The notes: generated by a model not told the origin, from the letters alone. A stretch of DNA of 17,250 bases from an uncultured Bacilli bacterium (GCA_947627525.1 CANQWJ010000007.1:1-17250), one strand, 5' to 3'. Positions 8,234 to 14,476 are shown, counted from the first letter of the stretch. Numbers and translations are program-made.

Positions 8234-8476
8234 ATGGAAGTTAGAATTCAGAAATGGGGAAATTCAGCTGGTATTAGAATTCCTAGTAGTATATTAAAAT
8301 CTTTAAAAATAAAGACTAATGATGTATTAAATATTGAACAACAAGAAGATAAAATAGTGATTAGTATACCCAAAAAAAGAAAAATATCATTGGAAGAAAA
8401 ATTTAAAAATTATAATGGTGATAATTTGGCGAAAGACTTTTCTTGGGATGATTCTATGGGGAGAGAAATATGGTAA
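8234..8476 (+). CDS. mazE: MazE family antitoxin (AbrB/SpoVT-type DNA-binding)
   Basis: This is the 80-aa antitoxin of a type II toxin-antitoxin pair. The N-terminal swapped-hairpin AbrB-type domain (residues 1-47) contains the family pattern QKWGNSAGIRIPSSIL, which binds the operator. The acidic and aromatic C-terminal tail (about 50-80, ending FSWDD..GREIW) matches the flexible part that MazE inserts into the MazF active site. SD AAGGAG (8220-8225) lies 8 nt before the ATG. The 3' end overlaps mazF by 7 bp, the usual coupling of the two. It has its own promoter, so it is independent of the SRP operon. Confidence 0.95.
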   Translation: MEVRIQKWGNSAGIRIPSSILKSLKIKTNDVLNIEQQEDKIVISIPKKRKISLEEKFKNYNGDNLAKDFSWDDSMGREIW

Positions 8477-8811
8477 AAAAGTATGTTCCTCATCAAGGCG
8501 ATGTTGTTCTTTTAGACTTTAATCCTACAAAGGGACATGAGCAATCTGGAACTAGACTAGCTGTTGTAATAAGTACAAATATCTTCAATCAAAAAACAAA
8601 AAGGGCTATTTTATGTCCTATTACATCAAATAATAAAGAATTTCCAACCCATTATAAGCTAGAAGACACCAAAAATATACAAGGATCAGTATTATGTGAA
8701 CATGTAAAAAGTGTTGATTATGAAATTAGAAATTTAAAGTTTATCGAAAAGTTAAGTGATAATGATTTTATAAGTGTAATTACACTATTCAATGCTTGTA
8801 TTGAGGAATAA
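8470..8811 (+). CDS. mazF: MazF family mRNA interferase toxin
   Basis: This 113-aa protein is a PemK/MazF-type sequence-specific endoribonuclease that stops translation by cleaving mRNA when the labile antitoxin is degraded. The fold signature is intact: GDVVLLDFNP at the start, GHEQSGTR with Arg29, then AVVIST, and CPITS with Thr52. Arg and Thr at these places are the catalytic residues in studied MazF enzymes, so the toxin looks active. The C-terminal helix region (LSDNDFISVITLFNACI) is also present. The start overlaps mazE by 7 bp, with an SD-like GGGGAGAG in the end of mazE. The cleavage motif cannot be predicted. The pair is a common mobile module, but no transposon or att site is visible around it. 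Confidence 0.95.
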   Translation: MVKKYVPHQGDVVLLDFNPTKGHEQSGTRLAVVISTNIFNQKTKRAILCPITSNNKEFPTHYKLEDTKNIQGSVLCEHVKSVDYEIRNLKFIEKLSDNDFISVITLFNACIEE

Positions 8812-8918
8812 TCTAAAATATCATTAATTGTTTAAGTATAAAAAGAAATAATAATTGGGCTATATAAATATTTCTCCTTTCAAAACCTGAATATTATAGA
8901 TTAGATAGGAGGAATAAG

Positions 8919-9248
8919 ATGTACTGCAATAGACAAAGTGAAATGGGTCCTAATTTCACAAATGAAAACAACATAGATATAAATAATAATATAAATATGT
9001 TTGATCCAAATCAAATGATGATGCCACAACAACAAGAAATGGGAACAGTTACAAGTCCAATTGTTGAACCAATGCGTGAAAGAGTAATTAATCGTACAAT
9101 CGTCCATGAGGTGCCACATATTTGCCCTTTAAGAACGAGAATTATCAATAATCACGTTTATAGACACACATATCGACAAGAACATAGTTGTTGTAGTGAA
9201 GATAAAGTTACTAATGTTCAATGTGGATCTTGTTGTGATTTTAACTAG
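8919..9248 (+). CDS. Small CotD-like spore coat protein
   Basis: This 109-aa protein is rich in Asn, His, Arg, Cys and Met and lacks a signal peptide or membrane segment. The N-terminal half is Asn/Gln-rich low complexity. The C-terminal half has the order seen in CotD-type inner coat proteins: HEVPHICPLRTRIINNHVY, further histidines, a CC pair, and a final GSCCDFN. CotD proteins are assembled in the Bacillus spore coat under late mother-cell control. The similarity is my recognition of a pattern in a short, biased protein and is not certain; a metal-binding or other Cys-rich surface protein is the alternative. SD AGGAGG (8907-8912) lies 6 nt before the ATG. It is monocistronic, with a terminator directly after. 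No clear sigma-A or sporulation promoter could be assigned in 8812-8900. Confidence 0.6.
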   Translation: MYCNRQSEMGPNFTNENNIDINNNINMFDPNQMMMPQQQEMGTVTSPIVEPMRERVINRTIVHEVPHICPLRTRIINNHVYRHTYRQEHSCCSEDKVTNVQCGSCCDFN

Positions 9249-9271
9249 AAAGGTTTATCCTTTCTTTTTTT
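9247..9271 (+). terminator. Intrinsic terminator after the CotD-like gene
   Basis: AGAAAGG (9247-9253) pairs with CCTTTCT (9259-9265) around a 5-nt loop, followed by T to 9271. It overlaps the last bases of the stop codon. Confidence 0.88.
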
Positions 9272-9298
9272 GTAAAACGATTAATAAATATTTTATAA

Positions 9299-9346
9299 AA
9301 TCTTGACATATAAATGGGGGGGGGTATAATAAGTTTATAAATATTA
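9299..9346 (+). repeat. Promoter-region direct repeat, copy 1
   Basis: Bases 9299-9346 match 10427-10474 with one mismatch (G9333 versus A10461): 34 identical bases including both promoter boxes and the G9 tract, then 13 more. The similarity goes on into the SD and the first signal-peptide codons. The two surface genes therefore arose by duplication together with the promoter. Confidence 0.93.
9303..9330 (+). promoter_or_regulatory. Promoter of surface protein 1 with G9 spacer tract
   Basis: Perfect TTGACA (9303-9308) and TATAAT (9325-9330) boxes are separated by 16 nt, of which the last nine (9316-9324) are all G. This is a striking homopolymer in very AT-rich DNA. Gain of one G would give the optimal 17-nt spacing and loss would give 15, so slipped-strand changes should alter promoter strength. 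The same arrangement occurs at 10431-10458. Confidence 0.9.
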
Positions 9347-9361
9347 TGAAAGGAGAAAAAA

Positions 9362-10360
9362 ATGAAAAAGACAATAATGTTTATGGCAGTATTCTTGCTA
9401 AGTATGTTCATCGTTATGCCTGTACATGCTGAAGAAGCAAAATATACGGCTTTATCTGATGTTGAGGTATTAGACGTAGCGGATAGTTTTATTGAGGGAG
9501 AAGAACCTGCTTATACGATTGAAGGAAATGGTACTGAAAATGTAGTTATTACCATCGACTCACTAGCACTTAAGATGGTGCCAAAAGATCCAGGTGCTGG
9601 TAAAACTATCGATGCTGGTTGGGCAGGAGTTCGTGTTTATGCTCCAAAAGGAATCAAAATCGAGGATTTAAAAAAATCTAAGTATGATCATGGTGGTAGA
9701 GAAGGTGATTCTACTGCAAGTTGGTGGGATAGTCGTGATTCAAAGACTCTTCCAGAAACTCAAGCAGAAGGACAATATTTTGACTTCTATATGGCTGTTA
9801 CAGAAGACATTTTGAAACAATTTAGCGAGAAAAAGTCAAATTTTTCTTACACTTATAGAATGGATTGGGACGGAGATAAAACTTTTGATCAAACTGTAAA
9901 AGTTATTTTTGCTTCTAATGGTATTACTTTACAGGATTTAGATACTAATCAAAATAAAGTATTATGGAATGAAGAAAAATACTTAGAAACATCTAAGCAA
10001 GTAAAATTATCAGTAGTAGTTGCTAAATCTCAAAAAGATTCAGGAGAAGTAGAACCAGCAAAGAGTTACTATTATGATAAAGGTGCTAAAGTAGATCAAA
10101 AAGAATTACTAGCAAAACTTGGAGTAAGTTCTAAATATACTCTTAAGGGTATATATGCAGATGAAACAAGAAAAACAGCATTTGACTTTTCAAAACCTTT
10201 AGAAAATAGTACAACTATTTATGTAGACTATGTATTAAAAACTAAAGAAGAAACAAACCCAGCAACAGGAGATAACTTATTAACATATGTATCATTAGGA
10301 GTAATTGCCTTAATTGGTGCATTAGGAACAAGTCTTTACTTAAGAAAAGTAAATGAATAA
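9362..10360 (+). CDS. Sortase-anchored surface protein 1 (NPATG signal, Flg_new-like repeat)
   Basis: This 332-aa protein is exported and cell-wall anchored. It has a Sec signal peptide (KK, hydrophobic core, VHA then EE; predicted cleavage after Ala23), a divergent ectodomain (24 to about 230), a Listeria-Bacteroides/Flg_new-like beta-grasp segment (about 235-291, with LKGIYADE, FDFSKPL and TTIYVDYV), and a C-terminal sorting signal NPATG (299-303) with a hydrophobic helix and short tail LRKVNE. NPATG is a variant of LPXTG; the sortase itself is not in this window. GGAG (9352-9355) lies 6 nt before the ATG. It is expressed from its own G9-spacer promoter and closed by a GAAA-loop terminator. 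The next gene is a paralogue with near-identical ends but a different middle. The ectodomain was not recognised; ligand or function is unknown. Confidence 0.88.
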   Translation: MKKTIMFMAVFLLSMFIVMPVHAEEAKYTALSDVEVLDVADSFIEGEEPAYTIEGNGTENVVITIDSLALKMVPKDPGAGKTIDAGWAGVRVYAPKGIKIEDLKKSKYDHGGREGDSTASWWDSRDSKTLPETQAEGQYFDFYMAVTEDILKQFSEKKSNFSYTYRMDWDGDKTFDQTVKVIFASNGITLQDLDTNQNKVLWNEEKYLETSKQVKLSVVVAKSQKDSGEVEPAKSYYYDKGAKVDQKELLAKLGVSSKYTLKGIYADETRKTAFDFSKPLENSTTIYVDYVLKTKEETNPATGDNLLTYVSLGVIALIGALGTSLYLRKVNE

Positions 10361-10371
10361 TAAAATTTAAG

Positions 10372-10396
10372 GGAATAGGAAACTATTCCTTTTTTT
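10372..10396 (+). terminator. Intrinsic terminator of surface protein 1
   Basis: GGAATAG (10372-10378) and CTATTCC (10383-10389) form a 7-bp stem capped by a GAAA tetraloop, followed by seven T. The same stem follows the paralogue, so the duplication unit included the terminator. Confidence 0.9.
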
Positions 10397-10426
10397 GTGT
10401 AAATTTATTAATAATTTTTTTTTAAG

Positions 10427-10474
10427 AATCTTGACATATAAATGGGGGGGGGTATAATAAATTTATAAATATTA
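10427..10474 (+). repeat. Promoter-region direct repeat, copy 2
   Basis: This is the second copy of the duplicated promoter block described at 9299-9346, with one mismatch at 10461. The G run has the same length, nine bases (10444-10452). Confidence 0.93.
10431..10458 (+). promoter_or_regulatory. Promoter of surface protein 2 with G9 spacer tract
   Basis: TTGACA (10431-10436), a 16-nt spacer ending in nine G (10444-10452), and TATAAT (10453-10458). Architecture and tract length equal those of the promoter at 9303-9330, so both genes are predicted to be in the same expression state in this assembly while able to vary independently. Confidence 0.9.
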
Positions 10475-10492
10475 GGAAAGGAGAAAAGAAAA

Positions 10493-11398
10493 ATGAAAAA
10501 GACATTAATGTTTGTACTTATGTTAGCTGTATGCTTTTTAGTTATGCCAGTTGCTCTTGCAGATACAGAATATCCTACTGTAACTGATATAACTAATTCT
10601 GATACTTTAAAATCTGGAAAGGTTAGTTTAAGTGAAATAAAGGATGGTACTCTTACAGTAACTGTTGCAAATGCTGAATTCAAACTTCTTGGTGAGGGAG
10701 AACACAGCGAAAATAGACCAGATAACAAAGCTTGGGTTGGATTACATTTTGTTTTCCCAGAAAATACAAAAGATTGGAAAATTGGTGAACCAGCTTATGG
10801 AAGCAAAGAATTTGATGAATACTTTGGTTTTGATTTAGATAAGTTAAAAGAAGCTGCTGAAGCCAAGACAGACTATGAAAAAAGTTGGACTTTAACTTGG
10901 AAGGAAACTGAAGGTGAAGTTGAACATAGTTTAAAAATTAAACTTGTTGTAAAACCTGAAAGCGTAGTTTTACTTGATAAGACAGAAGAAAACAAAGAAG
11001 ATTGGAATGAAGCAGAATACTTAAAAGAATCTAAACAAGTAAAAGTAATAGTATCATACATAAATGAATCTGATCCAAGTATTGGTTCTGGAACAGCTTT
11101 CTATTGGACTAAAAGTACTAAAATAACTGAAAAAGAAATACTAACAAAACTTGGAGTAAGTTCTAATCATACTATTAAGGGTATATATACTGATACTACA
11201 AAAAAAACAGCATTTGACTTTTCTAAACCTTTAGAAGGAAATACAACTATTTATGTATATTATGTAGAAAAAGCAAAAGCTAAAGATGAAAAGAACCCTG
11301 CAACAGGCGACAATTTATTAACTTATGTATCATTAAGCGTAATTGCTTTAACTGGTGCCTTAGGAACTGGACTTTACTTAAAAAAAGTAAATGAATAA
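10493..11398 (+). CDS. Sortase-anchored surface protein 2, paralogue of protein 1
   Basis: This 301-aa paralogue of the preceding gene has a signal peptide (predicted cleavage after Ala23 in ALA-D), a distinct acidic ectodomain (24 to about 200), the same Flg_new-like segment (about 205-262, with LGVSS, IKGIYTD, FDFSKPL and TTIYVYYV), and the NPATG sorting signal (268-272) with a membrane helix and KKVNE tail. The C-terminal third is much more similar to protein 1 than the middle, so the exposed part has diverged. Both share recognisable patches (AWVGL versus AGVRVY, WNE.EYL..SKQVK). AAGGAG (10478-10483) lies 9 nt before the ATG. It has its own promoter and terminator, making each copy an autonomous expression cassette. 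Role unknown; a surface antigen or adhesin is plausible. Confidence 0.88.
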   Translation: MKKTLMFVLMLAVCFLVMPVALADTEYPTVTDITNSDTLKSGKVSLSEIKDGTLTVTVANAEFKLLGEGEHSENRPDNKAWVGLHFVFPENTKDWKIGEPAYGSKEFDEYFGFDLDKLKEAAEAKTDYEKSWTLTWKETEGEVEHSLKIKLVVKPESVVLLDKTEENKEDWNEAEYLKESKQVKVIVSYINESDPSIGSGTAFYWTKSTKITEKEILTKLGVSSNHTIKGIYTDTTKKTAFDFSKPLEGNTTIYVYYVEKAKAKDEKNPATGDNLLTYVSLSVIALTGALGTGLYLKKVNE

Positions 11399-11419
11399 TA
11401 AAGTCTAATAAGATTTAAG

Positions 11420-11444
11420 GGAATAGAATACTATTCCTTTTTTT
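11420..11444 (+). terminator. Intrinsic terminator of surface protein 2
   Basis: GGAATAG (11420-11426) and CTATTCC (11431-11437), loop AATA, then seven T. It has the same stem sequence as the terminator at 10372-10396 but a different loop. Confidence 0.9.
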
Positions 11445-11460
11445 ATGTAAAAAAATTAAA

Positions 11461-11568
11461 ATGTGGTATCATATTAGTGAAAAATTAAAAATGCAACTAA
11501 TAAGTTACAAAAAACAACTTGAAATTGGTAGAATGCAACCAGGGTTACATAGTATATTTTGGGTGTGA
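11461..11568 (+). CDS. Possible 35-aa leader ORF before the XRE regulator
   Basis: ATG 11461 opens a 35-codon frame that ends at TGA 11566-11568, inside the SD of the following gene, and is in the same frame as it. The peptide is basic in the middle with an aromatic end (SIFWV). No SD precedes it, and an extended -10-like TGGTATCAT (11464-11472) lies within its first codons, which would put transcription start inside the ORF. It may be a leader peptide, a remnant, or chance. Confidence 0.2.
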   Translation: MWYHISEKLKMQLISYKKQLEIGRMQPGLHSIFWV

Positions 11569-11577
11569 GGTGAAAAA

Positions 11578-13188
11578 ATGAAATTTAGTGAAAAGTTAAT
11601 TAAACTGCGAAAGGATAATAAACTTTCTCAAGAACAACTAGCGAATATGCTTGATGTATCAAGGCAATCGGTTTCCAAATGGGAATCAGGTCAAACATAT
11701 CCGGAAATGGATAAATTATTATCACTATGTAAGATCTTTAAATGTACCTTAGATGAACTTACTAATGATGAAATATCACAAGAAGAAATGCTTAATAACA
11801 GCAAGAAGAAAAATACTTTTAGGAGTGCTATCTATGATATGTTAGAATTCATTAATAAAAGTATTTCCATGCTTAAAGCAATGTCTTTTAAAGAAATACT
11901 TAAGATGCTGTTTGAATTGTTTATATTAGTTATTTTCTTATTTATCTTGTATTTTCCATTTAATTTAGTAATAAGTATTGGTGAGAATGCTTTGAATTTC
12001 ATCTTTGGTTATCATTACAACATTACTTATTTATGGAATGGTGCGATTAATATAATTTATTGGCTTCTTTTTATAATTGTTTTTGTTTACATCTATAAAG
12101 TCCGTTTTGTTGATAAATGTGTTGAAGTTGGTGCTGATGAAGTAAAAGTTATAAATGATACTAAAAAAGAAATAGTTACTGATAAAGTCGTAATTAGAAA
12201 TGATAAAGAAGATAAAAGTTTTCCTTTATTTAATGCTTTGAGTTCTATTGTTAAGTGGATGATGAAATTATTAGTTATCTTTATTGGTATACCTTTAATA
12301 TTTACCTTAATCTTTTTAGTATTTGCTTTTATTATGAATCTTGTTTTAATGTTTAAAGGCGTTATTTTTATAGGTGTTTTATTTGGTGTTATAGCTCTTA
12401 TTGTTTTTAATATTATGTTACTTGAAATGGCTTTTAAGTTTATCTTTAATATGAGTATCAATTTTAAAAAGATGTTTATTTTGTTCCTTTCTAGTATAGT
12501 TGGTTTTGGCGTATCTCTTGGTCTATTTGCCTATGAAATATCAAGTATTAAATATGTTAACGATATTCCTAAAGACGTTGAAATGACTACTAAAAACTAT
12601 GAATTTACCATGAAAGATGGTCTATTTGTTGATACGGAATATTCAGCTATTGTTAAACTTATAAATCGTCAAGATAATGATTGTTATTATGATGGTGATT
12701 ATTACTTATGTACTGATTTTAAAATGGAAGTAGTTCAAGATGACAGTTTAAAAGATAAAATAAAAATTGAGTTAAAGTATGTTAAAGATTTTAATGATAT
12801 GTACATAAATGAATATGATAATTCCATCTTTATTGGAAGAACTTCTTTATTTGACTTTAATAGTTTCGTAAAGATTAATAATATTATTGTTGATAACTTA
12901 AAAAATAAAAAAGTATATAACTATGATAAGATTACGGATGCCATGGTAAAGATAAGTTTATCTAATAAGACCAAAGAACAGTTAGAAGCAAATGCCTTAA
13001 AGCGTATAAAGTTAAAAGAAGAAGAGTACAATAATACTAAAGTTAAAGCACTAGAAGAAGAAAATTCTTCTTTGCGAGAAGAAATTAATTCTCTACAACA
13101 AAGAGTTGATTATCTTAGTTCAAAGAAAGAAGAGTTAGAAGAAGTAATAGAAGATTATAAGAATCGTATTTCTAATCTATTAGAATAG
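11578..13188 (+). CDS. Membrane-bound XRE-family regulator with coiled-coil C-terminus
   Basis: This 536-aa protein fuses a DNA-binding domain to a membrane sensor-like part. Residues 1-65 are a Cro/CI-type HTH with the usual run LSQEQLANMLDVSRQSVSKW and the following GQTYPEMDKL. Five hydrophobic segments follow (about 112-134, 152-173, 230-256, 261-283, 299-319), then a soluble region (about 325-465, with two close cysteines near DNDCYYDGDYYLC), and a heptad-rich coiled coil to the end (about 470-536). With the HTH inside and five passes, the C-terminal region would be outside, but topology was judged by eye. SD GAGGTG (11567-11572) lies 5 nt before the ATG. A terminator follows, so it is separate from the downstream RNA gene. 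The target and stimulus are unknown; autoregulation or control of neighbouring envelope genes is plausible. Confidence 0.85.
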   Translation: MKFSEKLIKLRKDNKLSQEQLANMLDVSRQSVSKWESGQTYPEMDKLLSLCKIFKCTLDELTNDEISQEEMLNNSKKKNTFRSAIYDMLEFINKSISMLKAMSFKEILKMLFELFILVIFLFILYFPFNLVISIGENALNFIFGYHYNITYLWNGAINIIYWLLFIIVFVYIYKVRFVDKCVEVGADEVKVINDTKKEIVTDKVVIRNDKEDKSFPLFNALSSIVKWMMKLLVIFIGIPLIFTLIFLVFAFIMNLVLMFKGVIFIGVLFGVIALIVFNIMLLEMAFKFIFNMSINFKKMFILFLSSIVGFGVSLGLFAYEISSIKYVNDIPKDVEMTTKNYEFTMKDGLFVDTEYSAIVKLINRQDNDCYYDGDYYLCTDFKMEVVQDDSLKDKIKIELKYVKDFNDMYINEYDNSIFIGRTSLFDFNSFVKINNIIVDNLKNKKVYNYDKITDAMVKISLSNKTKEQLEANALKRIKLKEEEYNNTKVKALEEENSSLREEINSLQQRVDYLSSKKEELEEVIEDYKNRISNLLE

Positions 13189-13194
13189 TAATTT

Positions 13195-13220
13195 GAGCCC
13201 TATTTTGAGGCTCTTTTTTT
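13195..13220 (+). terminator. Intrinsic terminator of the XRE regulator gene
   Basis: GAGCC (13195-13199) pairs with GGCTC (13209-13213) around a 9-nt loop, followed by seven T (13214-13220). It isolates the downstream RNA gene from readthrough. Confidence 0.82.
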
Positions 13221-13251
13221 GTTTGAAAAATGCTCGTTTTGGTTATGAAAT

Positions 13252-13280
13252 TTGCATTTTTTAATATAATATGGTATAAT
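13252..13280 (+). promoter_or_regulatory. Extended -10 promoter of the large structured RNA
   Basis: TGG-TATAAT (TG at 13272-13273, TATAAT 13275-13280) is an extended -10 element. A weak -35, TTGCAT (13252-13257), lies 17 nt upstream. Transcription would start near 13287, just ahead of the 5' strand of the closing stem (13290-13295). Confidence 0.75.
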
Positions 13281-13286
13281 GTCACC

Positions 13287-13872
13287 TGTAATGGCGCACT
13301 ATCCTAGTCAATACATTATTATGAAGACGAGCCTAAAAATTCGTTAAAGAGCATATCTATGAAGCGTCTGGTGCTTGCTTCATTCGCCCAGTTTGGGGTG
13401 AGTGCTGGATATGAAGAGTTCATGGGCGATCGTAACGGCATACGGCAACCGTTCCATTTACTCGCGGAGACCTAGCCTTGTAGAAGTGGATAAAACTTCT
13501 TTGTGATTGCTACTTCTATGACCTAGGCTTGAACCTACTATGTGGCGAAAGCTATGAGTAGAGTAGCTTGACTTGCGTGATACTGGGGGATAGAGACAGC
13601 TTAAATAAACATTGCGCATAGTTTATTTGAGTATTGCTCCTTGAAACCTTTATTGCAAAAAAGTCTAGTAATGGGGGTATTGTTGAGGAAAACTCCTAGG
13701 GTGTAGATTAAAGTGAATTTACAGTGTATACTAAGTGGCAGTCAAGTCGTAGAATGGGAGACCATCTACTCATTCTTTTAATGGGGAACCGCTATACTGG
13801 TAACGGTAAGTAGGAATGAGAGAAATTCAACTTGACCTAAGTTGCAAGATTAATCACTTTAATTGCCATTTA
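13287..13872 (+). ncRNA. ole: OLE RNA (ornate large extremophilic RNA)
   Basis: About 590 bases hold no credible ORF but many complementary segments, and are clearly GC-richer than their surroundings (56 of 120 bases in 13321-13440 against 14 of 60 in 12241-12300). AATGGC (13290-13295) pairs with GCCATT (13865-13870), closing the whole molecule. Further helices include CGCCCA/TGGGCG (13385/13423), AACGG/CCGTT (13434/13449), AGCCT/AGGCT (13474/13525) enclosing TAGAAGT/ACTTCTA, AAGCTA/TAGCTT (13549/13564), an 8-bp hairpin AAATAAAC/GTTTATTT (13603/13621), and GTCAAGT/ACTTGAC (13741/13830) enclosing CTCATTC/GAATGAG. Size, complexity and the downstream four-helix OapA-like gene match OLE RNA, a membrane-associated ribonucleoprotein RNA of Bacillota implicated in cold, alcohol and Mg2+ stress. 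Identification rests on architecture and the partner gene; I could not align it to the OLE family model. Ends are estimated. Confidence 0.8.
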
Positions 13873-13900
13873 TTTTTTTATGATATGGAGAGAAGTAAAA

Positions 13901-14467
13901 ATGAAACCAAAACCGCAAAAGGTAAGGAAGAATAAAAAAGAAAAGAAAAAGATAATAGATTATAAATGGTCTGGAACAATAACGTTATTGGCCTTTTTAA
14001 TATCACTAGTTTTTTCTATTATGTCAGAAACATTGATACCTAATGTTCACGTTTTAATTAGTATTCTACTAGTTTTAATTGTTGTCTTAATAGGTATTTT
14101 ATTTGATATGGTGGGAGTTGCGATAACAGTTGCTGATAAAAAAGTGTTTCATGCTATGGCTTCCAAAAAGATAAAAGGTGCTAAAACAGCTATTAAACTT
14201 ATCAATAATGCTCCTAAAGTATCAAGTATTTGTAATGACGTCATTGGTGATATTTGTGGTATTATCAGTGGTTCTGGAGCTGCTGCTATATCGACTATTT
14301 TAGCATTAGAACTAGGTGTTAAGGCTATTGTCCCATCATTGATTATAACAGCTTTAATCGCATCTCTAACGATTGGTGGAAAGTCTTTAGGTAAAGGTGT
14401 AGCTGTTAGTAAATCTAATTTTATTATTGAAAAATTTGCTAAGGTTTTATATCCTTTCATTAAATAG
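13901..14467 (+). CDS. oapA: OLE-associated membrane protein OapA
   Basis: OapA binds OLE RNA and brings it to the cell membrane. From ATG 13901 the protein has 188 aa: a very basic N-terminus (1-22, Lys/Arg-rich, suited to RNA contact), two hydrophobic helices (about 24-43 and 50-71), a conserved-looking cytoplasmic loop with FDMVGVAITVAD and FHAMASKKIKGAK (68-94), a DVIGD segment (113-117, DxxxD), and two more helices (about 118-141 and 142-162). Four helices and this length match OapA. An in-frame ATG at 13880 would add seven residues but has no SD; GGAG (13887-13890), 10 nt before 13901, supports the shorter form. It starts about 30 bases after the closing stem of the RNA, with a T run (13873-13879) but no strong hairpin between, so co-transcription with the RNA is likely. 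The loop motifs resemble DUF21/CNNM-type proteins. Confidence 0.82.
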   Translation: MKPKPQKVRKNKKEKKKIIDYKWSGTITLLAFLISLVFSIMSETLIPNVHVLISILLVLIVVLIGILFDMVGVAITVADKKVFHAMASKKIKGAKTAIKLINNAPKVSSICNDVIGDICGIISGSGAAAISTILALELGVKAIVPSLIITALIASLTIGGKSLGKGVAVSKSNFIIEKFAKVLYPFIK

Positions 14468-14476
14468 ATAAAATAC

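Noticed and set aside
8873..8912. SD-sequestering hairpin before the CotD-like gene (CTCCT 8874-8878 with AGGAG 8907-8911)
   Set aside because: Only five canonical pairs with a long loop, and a pyrimidine run matching an SD is common by chance.
9316..9324. G9 tract as a G-quadruplex
   Set aside because: A single uninterrupted run without further G runs nearby cannot form a stable intramolecular quadruplex; slippage is the better explanation.
12093..12461. Minus-strand 122-codon open frame inside the XRE gene
   Set aside because: It is a low-complexity Ile/Lys/Thr-rich mirror of the hydrophobic coding region on the + strand, without an SD.
13300..13870. Group II intron, tmRNA, RNase P RNA or SRP RNA as identity of the structured region
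   Set aside because: No intron-encoded reverse transcriptase, no recognisable domain V, no tmRNA tag frame or CCA end, and no RNase P or SRP core motifs noticed; the adjacent four-helix protein fits OLE better.
13880..13900. Upstream ATG at 13880 as the oapA start
   Set aside because: No SD precedes it and it lies just after a T tract; the GGAG at 13887-13890 is well placed for ATG 13901.
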